A stretch of 64,000 nucleotides of DNA from Pyricularia pennisetigena (GCF_004337985.1 NC_043744.1:6151189-6215188); one strand, 5' to 3'. Shown: positions 47,381-58,409, counted from the stretch's first letter. The notes: generated from the sequence alone by a model not told the origin. Program-made: numbers and translations.

Positions 47381-49074
47381 TAGTCTCAGTGCTCAGACGA
47401 GACCCTCCTGCTTCGCAGTGGGGACCGAGCGCTCCATGTACCTTTTAGCCACATGGCTTTTCACCAATTAAATTGGCCGAAAAGAACGCGCTGGTTCTAG
47501 TCTGAGGACAATTTGTCGCATTTCGCCGTTTATAGCGGGTATATATAATATATTCGCACTATAGTGGCAAAAGAAAATGGTATAACTATAGTATACAATT
47601 AAATATTCGAATAAAAAAAAATAAAAATCATAAAAATATAAAATAGCCTGCGTTGGATTAATTGGAGTTTGTTGATTTTTTTAACCACAGCCGCGCCTTT
47701 GTAGCCAGTGTATTTGAAAAGATATTTAAATGTTTAATAAAATTTGTAATTTTCCATTATATTTGATTTTTATTTTGAATAGTGGTAAATAATGATAATT
47801 GAAAACTGTATTATAGTACTAATAACCTACTGGACCTAACACTGCAAAGTGCATGCAATTATCAGTTAAAACAAAATTTTTATTAATATTTTTATATTAA
47901 TTTATAATTTATTAAAAAACTGAATAATTTACGCAAATGTTGGTAAAATTGAAAGAAACTTTTATGTATCCATTCTTTTACACATTTATAAATAAAGGTA
48001 ATTAGACGATTCTTTTGTAAATTCTATTTAATTAAATAAAGCAAAAAAATACAAAAAATAACACAAATTTAGCATTCTTCTATACAAAGAAATAAAAGCA
48101 AGCGGGTATTAAGAATCGGACTTTAAGTAAACGCTCGTTTATATTTAATAATCCACTCCTTGAAGTTTCGGTTTTATTAATGTCAAAATTGGTAAAAATA
48201 TAAAAGCGTTTCGATTGTAAATTATATACAAAATTAGATATACTTTACCTATCCGCATACTTAACGGCTTCACGATTGGATATATGTATATACCACCCCC
48301 AACGTGCAAAAACTATAAATTCTGGCTGCAAAACAAAAATATCATAAAATTAATTGAATAAAGCAAAAAGATTTAAAAAATATATATTTAGCATTTCTTA
48401 CCATCAAAAAATTGTGAAAACCAATATTATGAATTGAAATACACGCGGTCGTTTGTTTATATACGTAATCTAGTTCCTAAAGCTTTGGCTCTATTATCGT
48501 TAAAATTGGTAAAAATATAAACGACTTTCGATTGTAAATTATATACAAAAAAATGTACATTTTGCCTATCCGCTTATTCAACTGCTTATATAATACGGTA
48601 TATACACTCGAGCTTATTATAACGGTATATTTATATATATGGCCCTCCACGTGCAAAAATTTCAAGATTTGTCAAAAATTAAAAATAATATTAAAAAAAA
48701 TCGAAAATCGAAAAGAAAACCAAAAAAACAGTACCGCCATGAACGGATTAAGGGCAGGTGGTATCCAATTCGGCCGTTATAACCAATAAAAGAATAAATT
48801 AAATCGCTGCTAATAGCGGTATTAAACGCTATTTTTAACGATAAATTTTTTTTTAATATTTTGCGTGGTTATGGAATAATAAAGGAGTGTCGGTCGCCAA
48901 AATACCAAAAATACCGCCATAAACGGCGAAAATCGACAAATTGTCCTTAAACCTAAACCAAAACGTTTTTTGGATGGACCCACAGGTACATTGCAAAACC
49001 GCAATTGAGCCATAAAGTGGAGCGAAGTGGGTCAATTGTGGAGCTCTGGGCTTCAGGGATGAGCCCTAAGACTA
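47381..49074 (+). mobile_element. Non-autonomous relative of the giant element, both ends (1,694 bp)
   Basis: Left end TAGTCTCAGTGCTCA at 47,381, right end CCCTAAGACTA at 49,074. The interior has several divergent noncoding units with the core TTTCGATTGTAAATTATATA and end motif CACGTGCAAAAA. The 9-bp flanks AACCAGAGC and GCTGAAAGG differ, so no target duplication remains, and both flanks are pieces of other relatives. It has no coding capacity. Confidence 0.7.
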
Positions 49075-49143
49075 GCTGAAAGGTATATGGAACTTTCGGT
49101 CACTATTGCGAAGCAGGGGGGTTTAGTCTAAGCATTGAGACTA
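49075..49143 (-). mobile_element. Left-terminus fragment of another relative
   Basis: On the minus strand it reads TAGTCTCAATGCTTAGAC and continues as in the left 70 bp of the giant element, then stops at 49,075. Only the end remains. Confidence 0.6.
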
Positions 49144-50210
49144 CAGTGGGTGACCCACAAGTGGTCGTGCAACTGAAGTGGTCGCCTTAAAGCTGTAATC
49201 AATCTTATATAATATTTTAACGTATGATTTAATAACGGCCAGAGTTTGTACATTTTTAAAGCCAAAAATTGGTTATTCAAAGGTATGGAGTTTGCTTGTA
49301 TAGGGCGTTGTATAAAAGAGATACTGGGTTTTTCGACAAAACCCTTTTCTATGTTTCAAAATTCGAATTAAATTATTATACATATATAGTGAATTACATA
49401 TGATTAAACCGTTGAAAACACAGTTTTTTCGACTTAGTCTGCCTGGTTAGCGGCCATCTTTAATCATTGATCAAGTTTTAAAATTAGAAATTGAAAAACA
49501 TATACAAGTTGCAAGCAAATAAAATAATTAAATATAAAGTAAATCTTATATATAAATAAAAGGATGAAAAAATTGTATATGTAGTATTAAAAATAACACT
49601 TAATCAAGTATTCCTTTGGACCGTAAAATAGAATAATCTATGTTTAGATCCTAATTTTTAAAATATCCATGCTAAAATTTATAGTGTAAAAAAATAAAAT
49701 AACCAGTTAATATTAAGATATTTAGTTTTAAGCGCCAAATGAAATACCTAATTAAATATTATTTTAAATACTATATATACAGTTTCTTTTGTTTTCTTAT
49801 TTATACATAAACTTATTTTATATTTACATATTTTATTTGCGGGCAATTTATATATGTTTTTCAATTTTTAACTTGAAAAATCAATTAATTATCAACAATG
49901 GCCGCTGACCAAGTAACCTTAATCGTAAAAACTGTGTTTCAACCGCTTTATAATACTTAATTTATTATTTATTCATAATATTTTCATTCGTATTTTAAAA
50001 ATAACAATAGGGTTTTGTCGAAAAACCCAGTATCCCTTTCATACAACGCCCTTTATAGGTAAAATCTATACCATTAAATAGTCAATTTTCGGTTTTATAT
50101 ATGTACAAGCCTTGCCCGTTATTGAACTATTCGTTAAAATGTTATAAAAGATTAAATACAACTTGAGGTATGACCACTTCAGGTGCATGACCACTTGTGG
50201 AACGCCACTG
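49144..50210. mobile_element. Foldback (palindromic) DNA element, 1,067 bp
   Basis: Left end CAGTGGGTGACCCACAAG; right end inverted CAGTGGCGTTCCACAAG. Almost the whole element is two inverted arms of about 500 bp around a centre near 49,680: for example TACTGGGTTTTTCGACAAAA at about 49,324-49,343 has its complement near 50,008-50,027. The motif AAGTGGTC occurs twice near each end. TA precedes the left end and TTA follows the right, hinting at a TA target as in Tc1/mariner-pogo elements. It has no ORF. Confidence 0.7.
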
Positions 50211-50213
50211 TTA

Positions 50214-50236
50214 GGTCTAGTCTGAGCACTGAGACT
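50214..50236 (-). repeat. Left-terminus fragment of the giant family at the nest border
   Basis: The minus strand reads AGTCTCAGTGCTCAGACTAG. It is the last transposon-derived sequence before normal genic DNA and lies 24 bp from the next stop codon. Confidence 0.6.
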
Positions 50237-50260
50237 GGCTTGCGCGCTAGTGAGGCTATT

Positions 50261-50599
50261 CTAACACGGGTCCTCGAGACTACGACGCCGATCATCCTCA
50301 ACATCAACCGGATCGTTATCATAAATCCCCTCCCCGATCCGAGTCTCCATGTACCATCCCTCATATCCATCCTCGTCATATGCTCCAACTGGGGGATTGC
50401 ATTCCACATGACACTTGGCATCGAGTGTGCAATTAAAGCGGTGAATCTTGAAAGTGTCGCCCGCCCATTGGGTAGTAGTCGCACGTACGCTGTCGCGTCT
50501 TATGTTTTGTAAAAGGACACTACATCTGTTCCGGGCTAGAACGCCCAGTGGCAGAATGGCAAAAGCGCTAGTGAGACGGAAAAGGGTTGAAGGCTTCAT
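50261..50599 (-). CDS. Small secreted protein, 112 aa, at the transposon border
   Basis: A single uninterrupted ORF starting MKPSTLFRLTSAFAILPLGV. Residues 1-22 form a clear signal peptide (KPS, hydrophobic core, likely cut after LGVLA), so the product should enter the secretory pathway. The mature part has five cysteines (RNRC, FNCTLDAKCHVEC and a C-terminal cysteine), and its tail is acidic and then basic (DVEDDRRRS). No domain is recognised. The stop codon is 24 bp from a transposon terminus, while the gene itself has balanced codon use and no RIP stops. The location suits an effector candidate, but function is unknown. A short intron or different C-terminus cannot be excluded. Confidence 0.6.
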   Translation of the reverse strand: MKPSTLFRLTSAFAILPLGVLARNRCSVLLQNIRRDSVRATTTQWAGDTFKIHRFNCTLDAKCHVECNPPVGAYDEDGYEGWYMETRIGEGIYDNDPVDVEDDRRRSLEDPC

Positions 50600-51337
50600 G
50601 GTTTTGATTTGATATGGATGTTGAAATAAATGGGTTCAGCTTGTGGTAGACTTTATTAGCTGATGGTCAATTCGATGGGCATTGTTAATTAACCACACAA
50701 CACGTCTTTGTCGTGGTTGCGGGCTTTCTTAAACAAAACCAAGCGCTTGCTTTACAGCGATGTTCAAAGAGGTACCTAATGCGGTTAAGCAGGGACCATG
50801 GTGGTCGGGGTAAAAATCCCATCCCTGCACAGTGGTGGCGAATCTGCAACCGTGTGGGACTGGTTTTTTACTCGGTTTTTTGATGGCAAATTTCTGTCAC
50901 ATAAAATGATAGCAAAAATACAATTTAAATATGAGTTTATTTTTCAAGATGGCTAAACTCACTAAGAAATATCAAATAGCTGAAATACTTGCGCGAAGGT
51001 GCGCCAAATACCATGGGCCGGATGCACCAAAATTTAGTTTGCGCTGTGAAAGTTGTATTGACAAATGCACTGCAACAAAGTTTTTTCTGTTTCTATTTTT
51101 GGCTCGGTAAATGCGGAGCCGCCCGCATAGTTTGCTTGCGCTTTGCAACAAAAGGGACGTTGGCATAATTATAAATATGTTATGAATAGAAACATTCGTA
51201 GAAAATTAGCTAGGAAAGTTGTTTAATATCAAACAACATTCAAATACAAAAGCATATATCTTTTTACTACGCATCGCATCATGAATTGATATTTAATGTA
51301 AATACCCTTATTTCGGCATGTTGCGGCCAGTCACACG
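50600..51337. other. Intergenic, no gene recognised
   Basis: Moderate GC with no RIP signature. It includes the probable promoter of the secreted protein to the left. Open frames here are short and lack coding character. Confidence 0.5.
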
Positions 51338-51478
51338 ATGGAAAACCTCAGTGTGTTTGGCACTGATGACGAAGATTTCAAACCAAGAGAAGAGAAGGAC
51401 TTTGTTGAGTCACTCCCGTCAAAGGTCTATAGCCCTACAGACTTGAAGGGACCATGCAGACCAGTTTTGAAGTGGTAA
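51338..51478 (+). CDS. Short ORF or exon fragment, 46 codons, unknown
   Basis: ATG at 51,338, reading MENLSVFGTDDEDFKPREEK and ending RPVLKW. The peptide is charged and non-repetitive, with a GTAAAT donor-like site at its end, so it could be the first exon of a lost gene. There is no homolog in the window. It lies 118 bp from the end of the convergent P450. Confidence 0.25.
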   Translation: MENLSVFGTDDEDFKPREEKDFVESLPSKVYSPTDLKGPCRPVLKW

Positions 51479-51595
51479 ATATTAATATATATATATATTT
51501 AAAATATACTTCTTATTTCTTTTGTGTCCATTTGTGACCTCGACATGCCTCGTCGGCTCGACATGCTTTGCCCCATTTCCCCTTCAAATCAAACT

Positions 51596-53297
51596 TTACC
51601 AAGAGTCTCTGGCTCGCTCACTGACCGTAACAAGCAGCTCGCCATGGCTAAATATCCCTAGAAAGTTGACCTTTTTCCAACCCTGTACCGGATTGGTCAA
51701 GGCTAGATCAAAGTTCCGTAGCAGCTGTCTCGGGCACCGACGTCAGTAAAGTTTGCAAACACAACACACCACAAGAATCGCAGGCCGCATACCTGAAACA
51801 TGACCTTGTTCAGCTCCATCAGGGCCAGCTGCTTGCCCAGACACTGATACTTGCCGTATCCAAAGTTCAGCTCGTGCGTCTTTTGCATCCTCGCCAGCCT
51901 GTCCGGATCCTCCTCGGCCAGCCACCTCTCGGGCCTGAAGCAGGTGGCGTCCTCGCCGTAGACGTCCCTGCGCATGTGCAGCGCCCAGGCGGCGTACGAG
52001 ACGTGCGTGCCCCCGGGCAGGAACACCTCCCTGCCGTCCACGACCACCGTGTCTCCCCCCGCGGGCACCATCTTGGGCATGGGCAGCGTCACGGGCGGGT
52101 GGCATCGCATCCCCTCCCGGATGACGGCCTGCAGGTAAGGGAGCGCCCTGGCGTCGCTGTCGGCCACGACCTGGTCCGGACGCAGCCCCAGCCTCCGGGC
52201 GGCGTCGTCGACCTCGGCCTGCAGCTTGTTGTAGACGCGACGGTCGCTCAGCAGGAACAGCAGAACGCCCTTGAGCGCGGCGGCCGTGGTGTCGCTCCCC
52301 GCCACGATCTGGAACTGGCCCTCGGTGACGAGCTCCTCGAAGCTGAGCCCGTGCCGGACGAACGACGCCACCATGTCGGACTTTTCCTTGGTGTCGTGCC
52401 GCAGCCGCTCCTCGAGGTTCTGCCGAGCCAGCGACACGATCTTGCCGACGCCCGTGCGGTCCGACTCCTGCGGGCCGACGAGCTTGTAGACCAAGGGGAT
52501 CTGCATCACGGACGCGAACGGCGACGCGGCCAGCGTGTTCAGATACACAAACGCCTGCTCGGTCGCCTTCATGTAGCCGTGCCTGTCCGAGTCGCTGGCG
52601 AGGTCGCCAAAGGGCTTGCCGAGCGACAGGGCCGAGATGACGTCGAGCGTAAAGTACGACAGCTTGACGCCCATGTCGACGGGCTTGACGCGGGCCTCGG
52701 ACGACCTGTACTTGTCCCGGAGCAGCCGGGCCAGGGTCGCCACCTGCTCGTCGATCATGCTTTCCATCATCGGGCTCTCCTTGCCGGCGTATCCGGGGGC
52801 CAGCTGCTGGCGCTTCCTGGTGTGGGTGGCCTCGCCTTCCGGGCCGGACGAGCTAAAGACGTTGTCGATGCCCGGACGGGGCCGCGAGCCCTTGTAGAAC
52901 CACGAAGACCGGTAGTACGGCGACCGAACCCCGCTCATGTGCATGAGGAGCTCGGGGGATGAGGTGAGGAGGTCATTCGGGCCGATGCGGACGATGGAGC
53001 CTTGCAGCTGCCGTTAGTTTTTTTCCTTTTTTTTTGGTGCTTGAGTCTCGACAGGGCTCGGATTTTTGTGTCTTGTCAAAATTTCTCACCATATTCCTCA
53101 CACGCTTCCTTGTACTTGAGGTGAGATTGCCTGCTCAAAAAAGCCCAGCTGTTCCAGAGGTTGAAGAATCCGACGCCGACCGGGCCTTTGAATGCGCTGA
53201 GCTTGAAGTATGCATGAATCTTGGTGGCGAGATAGAAGCCGACGGCAAGCACCGCCAGCCCCCATCTCTGCTCATACAGTTGCGCAAAGACGCCCAT
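51596..53297 (-). CDS. Cytochrome P450 monooxygenase, pisatin-demethylase-like, 514 aa
   Basis: Three exons join in frame: 53,297-53,090, 53,000-51,793 and 51,724-51,596 (1,545 nt). Introns of 89 and 68 bp start GTGAG and GTATG and end AG. The N-terminus has one membrane anchor (WGLAVLAVGFYLATK), so the enzyme should sit in the ER membrane. Key motifs are the I-helix AGSDTT (about 303-308), ExxR in IREGMR (365-368), FRPERW (about 425) and the heme loop FGYGKYQCLG with the cysteine ligand near 456. Exon 1 ends YG and exon 2 continues SIVRIGPNDLL, the usual P450 wording. The third exon supplies LLRNFDLALTNP. The length is normal. The substrate is unknown; the nearest subfamily is an impression. 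No cluster partner is visible except the MFS gene 10 kb away. Confidence 0.92.
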
Positions 53298-54979
53298 TTC
53301 TAGCAGCAAACGTCGGGACAAATTGTGGCAAAATCTCAAGGGACGCGACTTTTGGAACAGTAAAAAGATCAACTTGTTCAAAGAAACGCTCGACGAACAG
53401 ATCTCTATTTGTATATGCAAAGCCCAAGGGGCGACCCGTAGCCCTCGCACAGGAGCGATGGTCTCCTGCACGTATAAATTGGCATATGCAGTCCCTGACC
53501 TATCGGATCAAGCGCATCAGCTCAACCCACAGCAAACTGCTCCTCGGGTGCTACTTTTGTTTTGTTACCCCTCAGACGCTACCGGGGTTATCTAAGCTTA
53601 CGGTGGAGGTAACCATTGACGATTTACTGGATGTGACGGCACCAACAGTGGGTCGACGACCATGGTTTCTAATCACAAAACTTCTGGTTGGCGGCTCACA
53701 TCTGCGGCAGCCACTGGGTTTGTCAGGTCTGCGCGGAGACCAAGGTCTGCCGTAATACATTCAACGTCCCAAGGGGGACTAGCGCTTAATAAGATCGTTA
53801 GTCACCGTGCCAAGCAAGATACCAAGCAGTCGGTCGTGTGGGTTCTTAGTCACAGCATCCTTCGGATGGTTGTGTATATATACTTATAACTTAACAAGGT
53901 CCTTTCGTCATCGCTGCCTGTATAGACACTTGTAACTCGTTCGTACACCACCTTCCAGGAGCCAAGACGGCCAGCCCGACGGTTGGGCCAGGATGCGTAC
54001 AAAAATGCCAAATCCGAGCCTCTGTTTGTCGCGCATTGAAAGGTTTAACCGTCATATATTGGGGCTAATATCTTTTTCCTCCTTGACAAGCATCAACCAT
54101 GCTAGCATCCACGCTTTATCTTTGCTCTGAAGCGGCTTTAAATCAACCCTTATTTGTTTCTGGATTCGGTCAGCTGTCAAGGCTGTCAACGTGGCTCCAG
54201 GGTTTAGCGCCCGACCCAACGGATAGTCACTATCGTCTGGTCCATTTATGATTACCTCTTTTAGGGATATTTAAGCGGCAATATAGAGCTTGCATTTGCT
54301 CGTAAAACACATCAGGAGCAAGTGCATACCAACGCAACCATTGTCGTCTACGGTTTCATAAGCCGTCGGCATGTTGATCTCTGGCTCTATTTCAACAGTC
54401 CATGGTTCAAGCTCTCTTGTTTACTCCCGCAGGGCACAGACGTTCTTCCCAACCCACTCGGTAACCCACCACCATCATAAAGGCTTCTACCGTCATATTC
54501 AGCCTGGCCCTTGTGCAGTGCCTCCTAGTACAAAAATGTCGACTACAGACCCCGGATTTAACTCACGATAAAGTTGCAGCATCACTAGAGAAAAGCTGCG
54601 GGGTCGAATGTAGATAATCCATCCGCATCAAGCAGCAAATTACGAACAAAAGCCAATTTGACAAAGTTTGTAACAAACGCTGGCAGAACAGTTGAAACAA
54701 AAAAGAACCAGCATGATGGTTTGTCAACTTGTAGACTTTGTTATGCAAACCCAAGTTATTTATAACTAGACTAGTAGTAAACGTTCGAAAAAGCCTGTAT
54801 AAATATTCCTCTCGGCCTCCCGTGTTGTTTTTTCTCGAAGCTCATAGACCATCATCCAACTCGCTACGCCTTTTTATCATACTGCGCTTTTTTTATCATA
54901 CTACGCTTTTTTATTATAATTCGCTTCCTTATTATACTCGCTGCGCCGCCGCCCGTCGATATACACCTTGCTGTTCAGA
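53298..54979. other. Intergenic, with a possible old LTR and a degraded secreted-type exon
   Basis: 53,563-53,947 starts TGTTACCCC and ends CGTACA, with a TATATATA box near its 3' end, as an LTR would; no target duplication is visible. 54,480-54,617 (+) reads a hydrophobic stretch (TVIFSLALVQCLLV) and then three cysteines before a stop, but no in-frame ATG precedes it. Other frames lack coding character. Confidence 0.3.
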
Positions 54980-55308
54980 ATGCGTTTCCAAGTCCCCATC
55001 ATTGTGGCGTTTATCGCCCATCTGGCCCAATCCAACCCCGTTTTGCCCAACAATTTGCAGGCTCGCACACTCGAAGATGGGCGTAAGTTTCCCTTGGACA
55101 TTTTCTAGTTGCATCTCAGCTGATACCCTCTTTTGAAGACGGTGAAAATGAATATACCAATTGTGTTGCGCGTTGCTTGAGGGATTTTATCTTAGAACAC
55201 AACAGGCAGCCCACCCGTGATGATACCAAGAACTGCGAGAATGGGTGCGCCGAAAAGCACCCAGGCAGGGTTCCAGGAAGGGAGAGCAAGATTTCGCTTC
55301 GGGGTTAG
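54980..55308 (+). CDS. Small secreted cysteine protein, two exons, 90 aa
   Basis: Exon 1 is 54,980-55,082 and exon 2 is 55,139-55,308, with a 56-bp intron (GTAAGT..GAAG). Joined, the frame is 273 nt. The start is MRFQVPIIVAFIAHLAQS, a signal peptide likely cut before NPVLP. The mature protein has just four cysteines in two CxxxC pairs (NCVARC and NCENGC), separated by a helical, charged stretch, which suggests two disulfides. No known domain is recognised. The start was chosen for the signal peptide and because the strong donor keeps the frame. It reads unmutated despite the nearby nest. Secretion is well supported, function is not. Confidence 0.65.
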
Positions 55309-56025
55309 TGGAAGACAATATCTCAGACTGCTTAAAAAGAAACGTCAAGGTTATCTACTGCCAGCAAGGTGGCCAGCAGAGTGTTCAAAGCAGGCCGACC
55401 TGAGCTGTGCTTTGTAAATAAGAGTCGGAAGCGGTGGAAACGCAAGTTGCTGCAAAGTCCGGACTGCTGATTTGAGCCACAGCGACAAGTTATTTTAGTG
55501 ATGCAAAAGGTTTCAACATTGTCCATCTTCCCCCTAGTCCCTCTTTTGCATGTCATGTCCTCTATCTGCAGGATCAACAGGCTCGTCAGGCTCGTCTCGG
55601 CCGAGCAGAGGGTGACAGGAAATATAATTCACAATCTACTTTTGGGTTTTCCCAGTCAAGCGTAAGGATTCATCGACCACCGCGAAAGGATTTGTGTCAA
55701 TTATACACAGCATCAAGCTCAGTCCAACTTTGCCACTAAACGTATCTGTGAGGTTTGGTATTCTGGCGCTAACATGTGTGCTCCGTATACTGCCAAGCCT
55801 CTTTATTGATCCTGCACAGGGGGCACAGGGAATCTAGATCCGTTCCCCGCCAATTGCACTCGAGAAAACCCTCCACGCCTGCAATGGCACGATCTGTTAG
55901 GTATGCTCCTCCAGTTTTCCAAGGAAATGACGATTACAAAAGCGGAAGAAACAGATACTAGAAAGAAGAGATTCAGCCCATGTTTGTCTGCTGCCTAACT
56001 CCATCGAAACCCGCAACGCCTTGTC

Positions 56026-56071
<46 letters not shown>

Positions 56072-56164
56072 CAACAAAACATCTTCCCTAAAAACCAACA
56101 CCGGTAATGCTCATCTACTGCTGATTCGCCATGCCCATACCCAAACTCCCAAAATCCCCCATCT
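55309..56164. other. Intergenic, no gene recognised
   Basis: It contains a 40-base A run at 56,029-56,068 and presumably the 3' ends of both neighbours. Short ORFs here have no supporting features. Confidence 0.5.
56029..56068. repeat. Poly(A) homopolymer, 40 bases
   Basis: Uninterrupted A run. It may be a slippage tract or the tail of an old retroposed copy. Length is unreliable in most sequencing. Confidence 0.8.
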
Positions 56165-57316
56165 CTATCGCTTCGGCCCTTTCCCTTGCTTCTTGGTCTT
56201 GTCGGCCGCCGCCTTGTCGGCCGCCACCTTGGCATTGATACGTGAGGCCTCGGTACGCACGCGGCCTCCGGAAGAGCTCTGCTGGGCGTTCCTGGCATTT
56301 GCCTGGCCCGCCTGGTTGGTGGGCACGTTGCGGACGGCGCCCGTCGTGCCCGCCGACCTCTGGGAGTCGGACCGAACGAGACCGGAGGCGGCGTTGGCCT
56401 GTCCCTGCCGGTTGGTGGGCACGTCGTGGACGGCGCCCGTCGTGCCCGCCGACCCCTGGGAGGAAGTACGACCGCCGCCGCCGCCACCTCCCAGGGTCTG
56501 AAGGTTAGCCGCCGTCAGCTGAGGGGTGATGGGTGCCGTCTGGGCGCGCGAGAGCGGCCTGGGCTGCTGGTCCCTGGTCGGTGACGGCGACGAGGTCTGG
56601 GAGCGCGATAGCGGTTTCGGCTGGGCCTCCTCCGGCAGGGGCGGAAGCGGGTGGTTGGGGTTGGGCCTTATCGCGCCAGAGAAGCCCTGTCCTTGAGAAG
56701 ATTGCGACTGGCCTCTTGGTGGAGAGTTGCCCGCCTGAGCCCGAGTGCTGGCGGAACGGTCTAGTGGTCCTTCTCTGTAAGGGATGGCCCCGTACTGTTC
56801 GGGGTGGTTAGGGGAAAACATCCTGTTCAGCTGATCCGGCGATGGTTCCGCCGCGTTGATCGGCAACGTGTCGGACGGTCGTCTCTGTCCTCCTCCTCCT
56901 CCTCCTCCTCCTCCTCCTCCAGCGGACCTGCCCCCCTCCGGCTGCAGCGTCGGCATCTTCCTTCCTTGGCGGGGTTGCTGGGCTTGCTGTGCCTCTCTCT
57001 GCCGGGCTTGAGCAGCCTCGGCGGCGGCTGCGGCAGCTTCCCGGGCGGCATTTTGACGGTCCACTTCTTGCGATGTACTGAGCAGTGTTCCGTAGTTTTC
57101 TGGGGGGATGTAGCTCGACGGGCTCACTACCCGGGCCCTGCCTTTGCCTTTGTCCTGGCCCTTGTTTGGGTCTTCTTCCACCCGCTTGACGAGGCTCGAA
57201 GCCAAAGTCGCGTCAAAGCGATCCAGTCCATCAGCTACTGCGATTGGGGCAGCTGTACCCTGATGAAGAAGCCCTATGGCTAGCAGGAGTATCAGTTGAA
57301 GCTTGAACACGGCCAT
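56165..57316 (-). CDS. Secreted low-complexity protein, 383 aa
   Basis: Intronless ORF starting MAVFKLQLILLLAIGLLHQG, a signal peptide likely cut after GTAA. A KR dipeptide (SSLVKR) around residue 45 could be a Kex2 site ending a propeptide. The rest is disordered: an Ala/Gln-rich helix-prone stretch, a run of eleven glycines from a GGA microsatellite near 56,889-56,922, serine/proline blocks with a repeated RPLSRAQT/KPLSRSQT motif, and two tandem units starting SAGTTGAVxxVPTN. The C-terminus is very basic (KKQGKGPKR). No cysteine was noticed in the mature part. It could be a wall-associated or effector-like protein; no family is recognised. High GC, no RIP. Confidence 0.7.
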   Translation of the reverse strand: MAVFKLQLILLLAIGLLHQGTAAPIAVADGLDRFDATLASSLVKRVEEDPNKGQDKGKGRARVVSPSSYIPPENYGTLLSTSQEVDRQNAAREAAAAAAEAAQARQREAQQAQQPRQGRKMPTLQPEGGRSAGGGGGGGGGGGQRRPSDTLPINAAEPSPDQLNRMFSPNHPEQYGAIPYREGPLDRSASTRAQAGNSPPRGQSQSSQGQGFSGAIRPNPNHPLPPLPEEAQPKPLSRSQTSSPSPTRDQQPRPLSRAQTAPITPQLTAANLQTLGGGGGGGRTSSQGSAGTTGAVHDVPTNRQGQANAASGLVRSDSQRSAGTTGAVRNVPTNQAGQANARNAQQSSSGGRVRTEASRINAKVAADKAAADKTKKQGKGPKR

Positions 57317-58133
57317 GGCTGCGGGTATATGGGACGTGGTACGGGCGAGCGCTTGATATTGTGTACTCTAGGTAAAATATGATATAAAGGTGTCAGAGAT
57401 ATGATGGATAGTGATTTGAAAAAAAAAAAAAAAAAAGAAAAAAAAAAAGAGTCGATTTATATCTGTGTAATTTGGTTTATGATGCTGTGATTCTCTTGGT
57501 CCTGCTTTGAATCCATGGCATGCAATCACAGCTTTATTATATGGTTCGAGACCTGAAGGCTTGTATTACACTATTACTACTAAGCTGCTATTCTGAAGGC
57601 CTAAAATATTCCATGCTGAGTGTCTGTGGAACCCCAAACGCGGCGGCTTAGAGTGGCGTAAAGTAAGGAAGAGGCACAGGACAGGCACTTGCGCCTTGCC
57701 ACTGTACAGTGTTTGGGTTAGTAATATATTCTGAGCCCGTCAGCCCGTCCATTTTTATATGTATCGAGGTATGATACCCGCCACACCTGGGTATCCAGGT
57801 GAGCTCGGCTCATCGGCTTACCATGCAAAACACGAGATGACCCGACTACCACCACATGACCACAAATGCGATGCTGATGTCCAGCTTTTTTCCGAGCCAA
57901 CCGACGATGGTATGGTTGCATTGCTGATCTTGGAGCTGCTTGCCGCATGTACCCCACGTAAGACACCTAAAGTAACCAAGTACCAAAGTCGAAAGAAGTA
58001 CCTACTCACATGTCGGAATTTTTTGAATCTGAATGATCGAGACTCTACTCAAGTGATGAACCCCAGCAGCCCCCGTGGTTGAGAATTTTTCTCCTGGTCC
58101 TTTGTTTGTCACAGCTTGTTGGATAGTTTATAG
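57317..58133. other. Intergenic, promoter side of the secreted protein
   Basis: An A-rich tract at 57,419-57,450. No gene is recognised; short ORFs on both strands lack conserved features. Confidence 0.5.
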
Positions 58134-58409
58134 TCGGGTACTACAGGTATCATAGGCTCTGGACAGAAATTCAAACCTCGAACCCAAACCCGTCATCATG
58201 AAGATACCTCGGGACTCCGGGCCCTTGTAGCTCTCGTCGAATCAATGCAAGCCAGTGGGCCTCAGGCTGTCAACTACCCCGACATCATCTCCCACTATAC
58301 CATCTACGTCGGGGCACAAGTCTTTATTTATACTCGAGCTCTCCACGACAGGGGGCGGGATGAGCGCTATACCCGATTGGGCTGGTCGCTAAACCCGTCA
58401 CCAGGATAG
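58134..58409 (+). pseudogene. Coding-like fragment, unknown family
   Basis: 91 open codons without a convincing start. The middle reads VNYPDIISHYTIYVGAQVFI, then YTRALHDRGRDERYTRLGW, which has the amino-acid balance of a real globular protein. No intact gene surrounds it. Likely the remnant of a duplicated gene, or an exon whose partners I cannot find. Confidence 0.3.

Noticed and set aside
51874..52962. Long plus-strand ORF of 362 codons
   Set aside because: Antisense shadow of the P450 exon 2; the minus strand has all P450 motifs and correct splice sites.
53563..53947. Confident solo LTR
   Set aside because: TG..CA ends and a TATA box fit, but no duplication flanks it and no second copy is in the window.
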